Part shown: piece by piece, positions 52,938-62,791 of the stretch | How the letters are laid out: every line of letters starts with the position of its first letter | How positions within the stretch are numbered: the first letter of the stretch is position 1 | From: Propionigenium maris DSM 9537 | GTDB lineage: Bacteria; Fusobacteriota; Fusobacteriia; Fusobacteriales; Fusobacteriaceae | Reading direction: 5' to 3' | Assembly: GCF_027925155.1 (NCBI RefSeq) | Contig: NZ_BSDY01000012.1 | Span: 41,865-105,864, forward strand | DNA length: 64,000 nucleotides | Position numbers and translations under genes: made by a program | The notes under the pieces: model-generated | What the model was told of the DNA's origin: nothing | Database searches by the model: none | What the model saw: the letters and a program-made list of their open reading frames with translations, nothing else

Positions 52938-53933
52938 CTATCCTGCCTGTACAGCTGTGATTGCTGTAAGGTTTACGATGTCTGATACAGAACATCCTCT
53001 AGAAAGGTCGTTGATTGGTGCTGCAAGACCTTGTAGTAATGGACCGTGAGCTTCTGCTCCAGCAAGCCTTTGAACAAGCTTGTATCCGATGTTTCCTGCT
53101 GCTAGGTTAGGGAATACTAGGATGTTTGCATTTCCTGCTACCTTTGACTCAGGTGCTTTCTTAGCTCCTACTGCTGCTACTAGAGCTGCGTCTGCCTGAA
53201 GCTCAGCTTCGAATTCGAAGTCTACTCCTCTTTCAGCAAGAATCTTTCCAGCTTCGATAACTGTATCTACAGTATCGTGCTTAGCAGATCCCTTAGTTGA
53301 GAATGACATTAGAGCTACCTTTGGCTCAAGTCCAGCTACTGCCTTAGCTGTCTCTGCTGCACCTGCTGCGATATCAGCAAGCTGCTCAGATGTTGGCTCA
53401 GGAATTACTGCACAGTCTCCAAATAGGATGATGTCTCCGTATGTTTCCTGCTTTGAAGCAAGCTCCATTAGGAATACAGATGAAACCGTTCTCATTCCAG
53501 GCTTAGTTCCTACAACCTGAATTCCTGCTCTAAGTACGTTTGATGTAGGTGAGTCAGATCCAGATACCATTCCGTCTACATCTCCCATCTTTACCATCAT
53601 TGCACCGAAGAAGTTAACATCAGTTGTAAGGATCTCCTTAGCTTTCTCCTCAGTCATACCCTTCTTAGCTCTTAGCTCAACAAGCTTAGCTACGTATGCA
53701 TCTATCTTTTCACAATTGTTAGGGTCAGCAATTACTGCACCTTCAAGATTAATACCTAATTTTTCTGCTTCTGCTTTGATTGTAGCTTCGCTTCCAACAA
53801 GTACAGGAACAGCTAGTCCCTCTTTAACTACATCTGCTGCAGCTCTTAGAACTCTCTCGTCTGTTGCTTCAGGTAATACGATCTTCTTACCTAATGCTTT
53901 AGATTTTTCTTTGATCTTTAGTATGATACTCAC
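52938..53933 (-). CDS. pta: phosphate acetyltransferase
   Basis: Converts acetyl-CoA and phosphate to acetyl phosphate. A 331-residue short-form Pta (catalytic domain only), with IVLPEATDERVLRAA near the N-terminus, DGMVSGSDSPTSNVLRAG (about residues 118-135) and a GNANILVFPNLAAGNIGYK segment near 270. GTG start with AGGAGG upstream. It lies before ackA. Confidence 0.97.
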   Translation of the reverse strand: MSIILKIKEKSKALGKKIVLPEATDERVLRAAADVVKEGLAVPVLVGSEATIKAEAEKLGINLEGAVIADPNNCEKIDAYVAKLVELRAKKGMTEEKAKEILTTDVNFFGAMMVKMGDVDGMVSGSDSPTSNVLRAGIQVVGTKPGMRTVSSVFLMELASKQETYGDIILFGDCAVIPEPTSEQLADIAAGAAETAKAVAGLEPKVALMSFSTKGSAKHDTVDTVIEAGKILAERGVDFEFEAELQADAALVAAVGAKKAPESKVAGNANILVFPNLAAGNIGYKLVQRLAGAEAHGPLLQGLAAPINDLSRGCSVSDIVNLTAITAVQAG

Positions 53934-54341
53934 TAGATTCCTCCTATAAATAAATAAGTCTTTAAGTGTTTGACCTAATTTAATAATACTTAGCTATCTT
54001 ACCAAAAAAAAAGTTTTTTTACAAGTATTTTCAAACAGGTTTTAACTATCACTTAACACTTTTTATCACTTTTTCGGTTTTCCTATCCTTATATTACCAC
54101 ATTTTGATCAAATTCAAACCATATTTAAACATTTTTTTCCTATTTTTTTCCACAAAAGATACCATTTTTACGATCTATCCCTTATTTTACTTGGGTAGAA
54201 GCGTGTACCCCAAAAGACAAAGTCACCTATATCAAACACCTTCCACCTAAACAATGTTAATTTTTTATCAATCTAATCTAGAATTCTTAGGTTTTAACAC
54301 AACAAAAGGAAGACCCCTCACCTGGTCTTCCTTCTCTTAAA
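53934..54341. other. upstream region of pta
   Basis: About 410 nt of AT-rich DNA. A possible minus-strand promoter is TTGTAA-N17-TAAGAT (-10 near 53993-53998), with AAGTGATA-like direct repeats further upstream near 54050-54075. The ftsY terminator is at 54307-54333. No gene seen. Confidence 0.45.
54307..54333 (-). terminator. ftsY terminator
   Basis: AAGGAAGACC and GGTCTTCCTT form a 10-bp stem, followed on the minus strand by TTTTGTTG, 8 nt beyond the stop. Confidence 0.88.
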
Positions 54342-55703
54342 TTACTCAAATATTGCTTTGATGTACTCCTTTGAATCAAAGACTCTCAGGTCCTCTATTC
54401 CCTCTCCTACACCGATATATTTAATTGGCTTCTTCAGCTCCTCAGATATTGAGAATACTATTCCACCCTTAGCTGTTCCATCTAACTTGGTCACGATAAA
54501 CCCAGTAAGGTTCGTTACCTCATTGAATACCTTTGCCTGGTTTAGTCCGTTCTGACCTGTAGTTCCATCTATCACAAGAACACTCTCATAGCTGTGCTCC
54601 CCAACCTGCTTTCCAATGATGGTATTTATCTTTTCAAGCTCCTTCATCAGGTTATTTTTATTGTGCAGTCTTCCTGCAGTATCTATTATAGCTACATCAG
54701 CATTTCTCTTCTTTGCCGCTTCCAGGGTATCAAATACCACTGCCCCAGGATCTGCTCCCTGGGAGTGCTTGATGATATCTGCTCCTGCCCTGTCTGCCCA
54801 CTCCTCCAGCTGCTCAATAGCTGCAGCTCTGAAGGTATCACCTGCTCCTATTACTACATTCTTTCCTTCCTTAACCAGCTTACTTGCTATCTTTCCTATG
54901 GTAGTTGTCTTTCCTACTCCGTTTACCCCTACTACAAGAAGTACGTTAAGCCCCGGCTTATATATATCCAGGTCTGTTCCCTCGCTTATAAGGAACCCCT
55001 CCATTACATCCTTAAGTACGTCATACACAAGGGCAGGGTCCTTTATCCCTCTGGCTTTAACTTCCTTCTCCAGTCTGTCCACTATCTTAAGGGTCATATC
55101 CATACCTATATCCGACTGGATAAGGATCTCCTCTAGCTCCTCATACATATCCTCATCTATAACGCTTCTTCCTGCAAAGAACTTCTTCATCTTTCCAAAA
55201 AGTCCCTCTCTGGATTTTACAAGTTTCTCCTTCAGGGATGCAAAGATACCCTTCTTCTTAGGAGCTTCTCTGAGGGCTGCCTGAGCTCTTGCTCTCTCCT
55301 CCTCACGAGCTTTCTCCTCCTTGGTTTTTCTCTCCTCTTCCTCTCTGGCCTTCTCCTCCTCAGCAAGTCTTGCTTCCTCGGCAAGTCTGGCTCTTTCCTC
55401 TGCCTTCACTCTCTCAGCTTCCTCTAGAGCTCTCCTCTCAGCTTCGGCTCTTGCTTCCTCTACTCTTCTCTCTTCAGCAAGTCTCGCCTCCTCGGCAGCC
55501 GCTCTTTCAGCTTCCTCTCTTTCCTTGGCTTCCCTTGCTGCTTCTGCCTCCTCAGCCGCCTTCTTTTCAGCTACTGCCTTGGCTTCCTCCTCTGCTATCT
55601 TTTCCTCTCTGGCCTTCTCCTCTGCCAGTCTCTGCTCCTCTATCTCTCTATCTTCTTCCTCTTTTTTCTTCCCTATTCCGAATATCTTCTTAAAAAAACT
55701 CAT
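54342..55703 (-). CDS. ftsY: signal recognition particle receptor FtsY
   Basis: The GTPase receptor that docks SRP-bound ribosomes at the inner membrane. 453 residues: a highly charged N-terminal A region (about residues 10-145) of repeating EEARLAEE/KAREE units, predicted long helix, then the N and G domains with G1 GVNGVGKTTTIGK, DTFRAAAIEQLEEW, DTAGRLHNK and TKLDGTAKGG. Start at MSFFKK with GGGAGGG upstream; earlier in-frame starts lack a site. The A region is longer and more repetitive than in minimal FtsY forms. Confidence 0.96.
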   Translation of the reverse strand: MSFFKKIFGIGKKKEEEDREIEEQRLAEEKAREEKIAEEEAKAVAEKKAAEEAEAAREAKEREEAERAAAEEARLAEERRVEEARAEAERRALEEAERVKAEERARLAEEARLAEEEKAREEEERKTKEEKAREEERARAQAALREAPKKKGIFASLKEKLVKSREGLFGKMKKFFAGRSVIDEDMYEELEEILIQSDIGMDMTLKIVDRLEKEVKARGIKDPALVYDVLKDVMEGFLISEGTDLDIYKPGLNVLLVVGVNGVGKTTTIGKIASKLVKEGKNVVIGAGDTFRAAAIEQLEEWADRAGADIIKHSQGADPGAVVFDTLEAAKKRNADVAIIDTAGRLHNKNNLMKELEKINTIIGKQVGEHSYESVLVIDGTTGQNGLNQAKVFNEVTNLTGFIVTKLDGTAKGGIVFSISEELKKPIKYIGVGEGIEDLRVFDSKEYIKAIFE

Positions 55704-55946
55704 ATTCCCTCCCAGTGCTTTCATTTTCAAAGTTTTTCACTACAATATTAGCATATTTACCCCCTATTTACAATATTCCCTTACCCCTGAAGCCCTGAAG
55801 ATACCAATACCTGACCCTGGGGGAACTTTCTTCTCCCGTCCCTTTTGTAGGGGGAGAGGGTCTCTCTCTGAGAAAAAAACTTTACAAATCCTTCCAAATC
55901 CCATAAACTCTAACTTAGATTTATTTCAAACTAGGGAGGTCTTACT

Positions 55947-56576
55947 GTGAATTGGAAGGAGATTTTAGAGGAATCCATCTTTAAAAATTTCACCCAGATA
56001 GACAGGTGCAAAACAATATATTTAAAGGCTGGAGACAGCATGAATCCCACTGAGGATATCATCTATCTCCTGAGGGGAGATATAGATTTTTCCTATACCA
56101 ATTTTTTCGGAGATGTCCTTTCCCTTCCCTCTGGAGGAAGATCCAAGTTTTTAAGTGTCACCTATAAACCACAATTAAAGAGGTGTCTTATCACAGCACT
56201 AGAGGACAGCTGCCTTCTTCTCATCCCTGAGGAAGTGAGGGATGATCTGGAGAACAACCTGAAGATCTTAAAGGAGATGTACAGGGATGTTGTGGGAAAT
56301 CAGCTCTTTTTTCTGGAGAGCTATAAGGAGAACTTTGTGAGGTCAAACTTGGGTAACCTGGAAAAGATAGCTTACTTCCTTTTGGAGAGCGGTGGAAACC
56401 AGGGAAGGTTCGACCCATCCAAGAAAAAGGAGCTCCTTGCTAGGCTGGATATAAAAAGCAACCTCTTATACAGAACCTTAGATCAGCTGGCAGATAAGGG
56501 GGTTATCCAGATAAGGGGAGGATCTGTTGAAATAAAAGACATCAAGTATCTTGAAGGATTACTAAAGAAAAAATAA
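55947..56576 (+). CDS. Crp/Fnr family transcriptional regulator
   Basis: A 209-residue protein with an N-terminal cyclic-nucleotide-binding-like beta roll (about residues 15-115), a dimer helix (120-145) and a C-terminal winged helix (150-205; KKELLARLDIKSNLLYRTLDQLADKG is the recognition region). The four N-terminal cysteines of Fnr are absent, and the phosphate-binding cassette is poorly conserved, so the ligand is unknown. GTG start with GGGAGG 7 nt upstream. Confidence 0.85.
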   Translation: MNWKEILEESIFKNFTQIDRCKTIYLKAGDSMNPTEDIIYLLRGDIDFSYTNFFGDVLSLPSGGRSKFLSVTYKPQLKRCLITALEDSCLLLIPEEVRDDLENNLKILKEMYRDVVGNQLFFLESYKENFVRSNLGNLEKIAYFLLESGGNQGRFDPSKKKELLARLDIKSNLLYRTLDQLADKGVIQIRGGSVEIKDIKYLEGLLKKK

Positions 56577-56677
56577 GACGATATTCCATCTGGAGTTTCA
56601 TGTCTCCAGGAGGCTGCAAACCTCCCTTCAGCGGGGATATTGATCTCTCATGGGATGCTTAGTCCAAGGAGAGTTTT

Positions 56678-57796
56678 ATGGTATCAAAAAATACTTTTAA
56701 CTTGGGAGTTATCCTGAGTATTGTAGCTATAATTACCCTTTCCATCTACCTTAACAGGGAGTCCAAGGTGGAAAAACACTTCAACTACCACTACAGCAAG
56801 GGAGTTGTATTAGAGGTCAAGGAGGAGAAGATAGAACCCCACGATCTCTATCCCTCCAGAAAGATCGGAAGACAGGAACTTCTCGTTAAGATTACCCAGG
56901 GGAAGTATAAAGATAGAACCTTCGATGTCACAAACTATATCAGTGCCGAGAGAAACTATATAGCCTATCCTGGAATGAAGGCTGTGTTCACCCTGAGGGA
57001 GAATGGAGATGACCTGGGAATATGGCTCTACAGCTATAAGAGTGAGGGGTGGATCTACCTTCTGGGAGGGGTATTTTTAGGAGTTATCCTCCTTCTCAGC
57101 GGAAAGAGGGGTCTGGAGTCCATCCTTGCCCTTGCCTTTACCAGTACCGTTGTATTCTTCGTGCTCATCCCCCTTCTCTTTTCAGGAAGGGACCCTATCT
57201 TCTGGAGTATCCTCCTCTCAGCTATCATAACGGGAATCTCCCTTATTCTTATAGGTGATTTCGACAAGAAGACCATGGCAGCCATTGCAGGGACTCTCAG
57301 CGGGATAATCATTGCAGGGATAATGGCCTATACCTTTGGAAGGCTGGCTAAGCTGTCAAATACCTACCTGGAGTATGGAGATCAGCTTCTCTATCTTTCC
57401 AGCAAGTTTCCAGTAAAGTTTGACGGACTTATCTTCACAGGGATCCTCATAGCTTCCCTTGGAGCTGTAATGGATGTAGCCATGTCCATAGCTTCTGCTG
57501 CCTACGAGCTGGCTGAAGCATCCAAACCCAGCCAAAAGGAGCTCTTTATCTCCTCTATGAATATCGGAAGGGATATTATGGGAACTATGACAAACACCCT
57601 TATCCTTGCCTTTACAGGGGGAGCCCTCAATATGCTCCTTATGATCTGGGGGTTCAGGATGGGATACACCCAGGTAATGAATATGCCCGTTTTTGCCACA
57701 GAGGTAATCCAGGCACTTTCTGGAAGTATCGGGATCGTTCTTACAGTACCATTTACTGCAGCTATTTCAGCCTACCTCTACAGCAGAAGGGATTAG
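56678..57796 (+). CDS. YibE/F family membrane protein
   Basis: A 372-residue protein with an N-terminal anchor (residues 8-25), a soluble beta-rich segment (30-110) and about seven later membrane helices. Family segments are GGVFLGVILLLSGKRGLESI (about 125-144), GAVMDVAMSIASAAYEL (about 269-285) and NTLILAFTGGALNMLLM. YibE/F proteins are transporters or membrane proteins of unknown substrate. It follows the Crp/Fnr gene by about 100 nt and may be controlled with it. Confidence 0.9.
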   Translation: MVSKNTFNLGVILSIVAIITLSIYLNRESKVEKHFNYHYSKGVVLEVKEEKIEPHDLYPSRKIGRQELLVKITQGKYKDRTFDVTNYISAERNYIAYPGMKAVFTLRENGDDLGIWLYSYKSEGWIYLLGGVFLGVILLLSGKRGLESILALAFTSTVVFFVLIPLLFSGRDPIFWSILLSAIITGISLILIGDFDKKTMAAIAGTLSGIIIAGIMAYTFGRLAKLSNTYLEYGDQLLYLSSKFPVKFDGLIFTGILIASLGAVMDVAMSIASAAYELAEASKPSQKELFISSMNIGRDIMGTMTNTLILAFTGGALNMLLMIWGFRMGYTQVMNMPVFATEVIQALSGSIGIVLTVPFTAAISAYLYSRRD

Positions 57797-57914
57797 GCAG
57801 GCTGCTCTTCATGGGGACCTGCTCAGAAGAAGAGCCCCATGGCACCTTAGTTAGTAAAGGCCGGCTCCACCGGCTATCACTATATAAAACAATGTTTACA
57901 CAAGGAGAGAAAGT

Positions 57915-59741
57915 ATGTTAAAGAAGTATTCGAAGTCCCTTTCGGTTCTTGCTCTTGTAGCTGTTCTTGCAGCCTGTAGCCAGACTGAAAGTGCAAATCA
58001 GACAAAACAGGAGGCAAAGGTTCCTTCTGCTACCAAGGTGGAGAAGCTACAGGTAAATGAGGACAAGCACCTTGTTATAATGCACCTTAACGATACTCAC
58101 GGTAGAGTAGAGGAGGGGAAGTATGACGGAATGGGATATGCCAGAGTTAAGACTCTTGTAGATAACGTAAGAAAAAATAATGACAACGTTCTTCTTCTAG
58201 ATGCTGGAGATACTATCCACGGAACTGTATTTGCTGCTCTTTCAAGGGGAGAATCTATCGTAGAGATCATGAATACTATGGACTATGTAGCAATGGCTCC
58301 AGGAAACCACGACTTCAACTATGGTCTGGACAGATTAGAGGAGTTAGAGGACAAGATGAACTTTGAGGTTCTGGCTTCAAATGTTGAGTACAAGGAGGAT
58401 GGAAATACTGCATTCAAACCTTATATCATTAAGGAGATCGACGGTATGAAAATCGGTATTCTTGGGGTATCTACTCCTGAAACTGCATATAAGACAAGTC
58501 CTGCCAATGTAGAGGCTGTTACCTTCACAAATCCAATTGCTACTGCTAAGAAGGCTGTAGAGGATATGAGCAAGGAGGGAGTAAACTACATCGTAGCTGT
58601 ATCCCACCTAGGTGTAGATGAGGATTCATACTACACAAGTATCAGACTGGCTGAGGAGGTTCAGGGAATCGACCTTATCGTTGATGGTCACAGCCACACT
58701 ACCCTTAAAAACGGACTTCAGATTGGAGATACTCTAATCGTTCAGACTGGATTCTACGACAAGAACCTTGGTAAGGTAGATATCTCAATCAACAAGGATG
58801 GTTCTACAAATGCCACTGCTTCACTGATCTCAAAGGAAGAGGCTATGGGAAGAACTGAGGAAGTAGAGGTAGAGAAAGAGGTAGTAGTTACTGTAAATGA
58901 TGACTACTCTATTAAAGCTGGAGATACTCTTTCTGAGATCTCATTCAGCCACAAAATCCCTCAGGGAACAATAATGGCAGCTAACGACCAGATCGTTAAC
59001 CCCGACCTGATCTACGCTGAGGATAACCTTGTTCTACCAACAGAGAGAACAGAGGTTGTTAAAGAGGTAGAGACTAGAGTTGTTGGAGGAGTAGCCAAGG
59101 ATCAGACTGTTATGGATACTATCAACAGAATCAAGATTGAAAATGAGAAGATTACAAGTGTTGTAGTTGGACATACAGATGTTACTCTAGATGGAGAGAG
59201 AGGACAGGTTAGAGCAGGGGAGACAAACCTTGGAAACCTTCTTACTACAGCTATGCTAGATAAAACTGGAGCAGACCTTGCTCTTACAAATGGTGGAGGA
59301 ATCAGAGCTTCTATCAAGGAGGGAGACATCAAGAAGGGGGATGTAATCTCAGTACTTCCATTTGGTAACTACGTTGTGGTAATCGAGGTTACTGGTCAGG
59401 ACATCATCGATGCCCTTGAAAATGGTATTCAGTCATATCCAAATGCAAGGGGAGCATTCCCGCATGTAGATGGTATGAAGGTTAAGTTCGATCCTATCCA
59501 GGAGGCTTTCAGCAGAGTTGTGGAAGTTACTCTAGACAATGGAGAAAAGCTGGATCCAGCTAAAACTTACTCCCTTGCAACAAATGACTTTATGGCAGTT
59601 GGAGGAGACCAGTATGAGTCTCTGAAGGGGAAGAAAACTCTAGGAGAGTATGAGTCTTTAGAGGAGATTCTTTCAGACTACATCTCTAAAAATGGAGTTA
59701 CTATCACTACAGCAGAGGGTAGAGTTTCATCAATCAGATAA
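57915..59741 (+). CDS. 5'-nucleotidase-type lipoprotein with inserted LysM domain
   Basis: A 608-residue envelope lipoprotein (signal peptide with lipobox LAAC, Cys21). Residues 50-320 form the metallophosphatase domain: MHLNDTHGR, LLDAGDTIHG, APGNHDFNYG, VDGHSHTT. A LysM domain (about 322-375, SIKAGDTLSEISFSHKIPQG) comes next. The C-terminal 5'-nucleotidase domain (about 400-600) has TNGGGIRASI and GNYVVVIEVTG. UshA-like enzymes cleave periplasmic nucleotides; LysM suggests anchoring to peptidoglycan. The inserted position of LysM is unusual. Confidence 0.93.
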   Translation: MLKKYSKSLSVLALVAVLAACSQTESANQTKQEAKVPSATKVEKLQVNEDKHLVIMHLNDTHGRVEEGKYDGMGYARVKTLVDNVRKNNDNVLLLDAGDTIHGTVFAALSRGESIVEIMNTMDYVAMAPGNHDFNYGLDRLEELEDKMNFEVLASNVEYKEDGNTAFKPYIIKEIDGMKIGILGVSTPETAYKTSPANVEAVTFTNPIATAKKAVEDMSKEGVNYIVAVSHLGVDEDSYYTSIRLAEEVQGIDLIVDGHSHTTLKNGLQIGDTLIVQTGFYDKNLGKVDISINKDGSTNATASLISKEEAMGRTEEVEVEKEVVVTVNDDYSIKAGDTLSEISFSHKIPQGTIMAANDQIVNPDLIYAEDNLVLPTERTEVVKEVETRVVGGVAKDQTVMDTINRIKIENEKITSVVVGHTDVTLDGERGQVRAGETNLGNLLTTAMLDKTGADLALTNGGGIRASIKEGDIKKGDVISVLPFGNYVVVIEVTGQDIIDALENGIQSYPNARGAFPHVDGMKVKFDPIQEAFSRVVEVTLDNGEKLDPAKTYSLATNDFMAVGGDQYESLKGKKTLGEYESLEEILSDYISKNGVTITTAEGRVSSIR

Positions 59742-59753
59742 ATTTAAACAATT

Positions 59754-59787
59754 AAAGGGAGGAGCTAAATAGCTCCTCCCTTTTTTT
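59754..59787. terminator. bidirectional terminator, 5'-nucleotidase / metK
   Basis: GGGAGGAGCTA-AA-TAGCTCCTCCC is an 11-bp stem with AAA and TTTTTTT flanks, between convergent genes. Confidence 0.9.
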
Positions 59788-59797
59788 AGCTAAGTTA

Positions 59798-60949
59798 TTA
59801 CTTAACTAGCTCCTTTATCTCTTCTACCTTGTTTAGTCTCTCCCATGGAAGGTCGACATCTGTTCTTCCAATGTGACCAAATGCAGCAAGATCCTGGTAC
59901 TTGAAGTTTCCACTTCTTAGCTCAAGGTCTCTCTCGATCCCTCTTGGAGTAAGGTCGAATACCTTCTCTACGATCTCTGCCATATCAGCTTCTTCTATCT
60001 TTCCAGTTCCAAATGTATCCACCTTGATAGAAGTAGGCTCTACTACACCGATAGCATATGAAAGCTGAACTTCACACTTTTCAGCTAGACCTGCAGCTAC
60101 AAGGTTCTTTGCTACCCATCTTGCAGCATATGCAGCTGATCTGTCCACCTTTGAAGGGTCCTTTCCAGAGAAAGCTCCTCCTCCGTGTCTAAAGTATCCA
60201 CCGTATGTATCTACGATTATCTTTCTTCCAGTAAGTCCAGCATCTCCGTGAGGACCTCCGATAACAAATCTTCCAGTTGGGTTGATGTGGAAGTGCTTTA
60301 CCTCTGCAGGGTTAAGCTCATACTTCTCAAGTACTGGATTGATTACCTGCTCGATAACTGTCTCGTGGATCTCCTCCTGAGTTACATCTGGGTGGTGCTG
60401 TACAGATAGTACCACTGTATCTACGTGATCTACTTTTCCATTCTCATCGTAAGCTAGAGTTACCTGAGACTTAGCGTCTGGTCTTGCCCAAATGATGTCC
60501 TTTGATCTAGTAAGTCTAGTTAATCTTGTGATAATCTCTCTAGATAGTACAAGTGCTAGAGGCATAAGCTCTGGAGTTTCATTTACTGCTCCTCCAAACA
60601 TGATCCCCTGGTCTCCTGCTCCACCGATATCTACACCCATTGAGATGTCAGGTGACTGAGCGTGAATAGCATTTAGTACACCACAGTCTGAGTCAAATCC
60701 CATCCCCTGCTTGTATCCGATCTCATCTATCTTTTCTCTTACAATCTTCTGAACGTCTACATATGTAGAAGTAGTGATCTCTCCACCTACTACTACCTGA
60801 CCTGTAGTACAGAATACCTCACAAGCTACTCTTGCGTTGGGGTCATCCTTTAGGCATGCATCTAGTACTGCATCCGATACCTGGTCTGATATTTTATCTG
60901 GGTGCCCTGGTGACACGCACTCTGAAGTAAATAAAATTTTCTTTGTCAT
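59798..60949 (-). CDS. metK: S-adenosylmethionine synthetase
   Basis: Makes SAM from methionine and ATP. 383 residues. Signatures: [20 protein letters not shown] (residues 7-26), [12 protein letters not shown] (about 116-127) and [19 protein letters not shown] (about 256-274). It is preceded by a SAM-I riboswitch and terminator, so it is turned down when SAM is plentiful. Confidence 0.98.
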   Translation of the reverse strand: MTKKILFTSECVSPGHPDKISDQVSDAVLDACLKDDPNARVACEVFCTTGQVVVGGEITTSTYVDVQKIVREKIDEIGYKQGMGFDSDCGVLNAIHAQSPDISMGVDIGGAGDQGIMFGGAVNETPELMPLALVLSREIITRLTRLTRSKDIIWARPDAKSQVTLAYDENGKVDHVDTVVLSVQHHPDVTQEEIHETVIEQVINPVLEKYELNPAEVKHFHINPTGRFVIGGPHGDAGLTGRKIIVDTYGGYFRHGGGAFSGKDPSKVDRSAAYAARWVAKNLVAAGLAEKCEVQLSYAIGVVEPTSIKVDTFGTGKIEEADMAEIVEKVFDLTPRGIERDLELRSGNFKYQDLAAFGHIGRTDVDLPWERLNKVEEIKELVK

Positions 60950-61061
60950 TTTTTAAATCATCTCCTTATTAAGTCTTCTCTACTCTTTTTCTTTAATTTT
61001 TAGTTATCCTCTAGGTAAAGGATTATTCTGGCTCTACCTTTCCCTGAATAACTTGAAATAA

Positions 61062-61095
61062 AAAATCCTCCTTCCAGTTAAGAAAGAGGATTTCA
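61062..61095 (-). terminator. riboswitch-controlled terminator of metK
   Basis: AATCCTC and GAGGATT arms with additional inner pairs, followed on the minus strand by a T-rich run. It lies directly after the SAM-I aptamer and before metK, so it is the off-state terminator. Confidence 0.88.
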
Positions 61096-61107
61096 ATTTA
61101 TCTTCTT

Positions 61108-61213
61108 TCTCATCTTTAAGCTCGTATTTATTGAGCTCTGGAATTGGCACCACACCACAATGGGTAGGTTGCCGGGCGTCATAGGGCCAGTCCCTCAGCC
61201 TCTCTTGATAAGA
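61108..61213 (-). promoter_or_regulatory. SAM-I (S-box) riboswitch
   Basis: On the minus strand the aptamer has all hallmark blocks: CTTATCAAGAGAGG, CTGAGGGACTGGCCCTATGA, CGCCCGGCAACC, GGTGCCAATTCC and the closing GATGAGAAAG. The order and spacing match the S-box consensus (P1, kink-turn in P2, P3, P4). It controls metK through the downstream terminator. Confidence 0.97.
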
Positions 61214-61237
61214 GTCATTTTTTATATTTACAGGCTA

Positions 61238-61267
61238 ATATTACCACGTAATACTATTTTATGTCAA
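61238..61267 (-). promoter_or_regulatory. promoter of the metK riboswitch transcript
   Basis: Minus-strand TTGACA and TAATAT with an 18-nt spacer; the start should lie near 61231, just ahead of the aptamer. Confidence 0.8.
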
Positions 61268-61360
61268 CTTTTTTTAGTAATATAAAATAAAAAGTTTATA
61301 ATTATTAAATTTATCCACCTTTTTAAGTTGGAGGAGTAATCCTCCAACTTAAATTTAAAA

Positions 61361-62749
61361 CTATCCCACAATGTTTCTTGCTGCAAGGATCCCCATTACT
61401 GCAGCGATATTAAGTCCGCTTCCATATCCAGAACTGTCTCCCACAGAGTAGAGTCCCTTAATTGAAGTTTCCATATTTTTATCGATTATTACCCTGGTAC
61501 TTCTGAACTTTATCTCAGGGAAGTAAAGAAGAAGGTCACTGGAAGCAAATCCAGGAGTTACCTTGTCGTGAACCTCTATAAATTCGATGATATTATCCAA
61601 TATTCTCTTTGGACACGCCAGAGCTATATCCCCAGCTACATAGTCCTCAGTTGTAGGGATTATATTCAGTCTAGAAAGTCTTTCCTCAGTTGATCTTCTT
61701 CCAGCTTTCAGGTCTCCATAGGACTGCATAAGTATCTTTCCAGAGGTAAGCATAGATGACATTCTAGCTATTGCCGTTGCATACTCAAAGGGCTGATCAA
61801 AGGGCTCGGTAAATGTCTTAGTACATAGAAGAGCCAGGTTTGTATTTGTAGATTTCTTATTCTTGTATGCATGACCGTTGGCCAGGATTACATCATCGCT
61901 GTGCTTTTCCACAGCTATAAACCCGCTTGGGTTACTGCAGAAGGTTCTCATCTTATCCTTATACTTTTCTGTATAGTATACCATCTTAGCTTCATAGAAG
62001 TTTTTATTGATATCCTTCATCACTACATCAGGTACCTCTACTCTTACTCCAAGGTCTATAGCTCCTGCCTTATATGCAATGTTGTGCTTCTTACAGAGCT
62101 TCATCATCTTCTTAGCTCCACTTCTTCCTACACCCATTACAACATTATCAGATGAGTAGCTCTCCATCTCACCGTTCTTAGATACAACAACACCCTTTAC
62201 AGCATTATCCTCTACAATAAGGTCCTCTATATCTGCTCCCGTTGAAAACTCCACACCCTTTTCAAGAAGAACATCTACAATCTTAGTGTATAGCTCTCTG
62301 GAACCATCTGTTCCCAGGTGCATTGTAGGAGTATCTACAAGCTGTACATTGTTTTCAATACACTTTCTCTTGATCTCCTCCATCTTCTCGTTGTATGTAA
62401 GTCCAACTGGAGTTTCATCGAATCCAAACTCCTTATAAATACCTGCCACATATGAGATTGTCTCATTTACGATCTGCTTTCCAGTAACAGTGTGTACATC
62501 TCCCCCTACTCTATAATCCATGTTGAACTTTGAATCTGAAAATGCTCCAGCTCCACTTACCCCATAGATAATTGCACAAGTAGGACACTTTACACACTCA
62601 TCTGTTTTTTCCTTAGGACATACTCTCTGTCTCAGCATCCTTCCCTTATCTACTATTAAAATTTTCTTTGAAGGCTCCTTGGTAATTGCTTCATAAGCTC
62701 CAAAAACACTTGCCTGTCCTCCACCTACAAAAATAATATCGTACTTCAT
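61361..62749 (-). CDS. FAD-dependent oxidoreductase (COG2509-like)
   Basis: A 462-residue flavoprotein. The FAD-binding loop is IIFVGGGQASVFGAYEA at the N-terminus, and the C-terminal GLYSVGDSSGYGSGLNIAAVMG holds the flavin ribityl site. A four-cysteine stretch, CPKEKTDECVKCPTCAII (about residues 44-61), could bind a metal or Fe-S cluster. Homologues are annotated only as uncharacterised FAD-dependent dehydrogenases. GGAGG precedes the ATG, and a terminator-bearing leader RNA lies just upstream. Confidence 0.87.
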   Translation of the reverse strand: MKYDIIFVGGGQASVFGAYEAITKEPSKKILIVDKGRMLRQRVCPKEKTDECVKCPTCAIIYGVSGAGAFSDSKFNMDYRVGGDVHTVTGKQIVNETISYVAGIYKEFGFDETPVGLTYNEKMEEIKRKCIENNVQLVDTPTMHLGTDGSRELYTKIVDVLLEKGVEFSTGADIEDLIVEDNAVKGVVVSKNGEMESYSSDNVVMGVGRSGAKKMMKLCKKHNIAYKAGAIDLGVRVEVPDVVMKDINKNFYEAKMVYYTEKYKDKMRTFCSNPSGFIAVEKHSDDVILANGHAYKNKKSTNTNLALLCTKTFTEPFDQPFEYATAIARMSSMLTSGKILMQSYGDLKAGRRSTEERLSRLNIIPTTEDYVAGDIALACPKRILDNIIEFIEVHDKVTPGFASSDLLLYFPEIKFRSTRVIIDKNMETSIKGLYSVGDSSGYGSGLNIAAVMGILAARNIVG

Positions 62750-62791
62750 AAGATCTACCTCCTAAAACCTGTCACAGGTCGTTATCAAAAT

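Noticed and set aside
55289..55950. Long plus-strand reading frames rich in Ser/Leu/Pro
   Set aside because: Antisense shadows of the repetitive charged region of ftsY.
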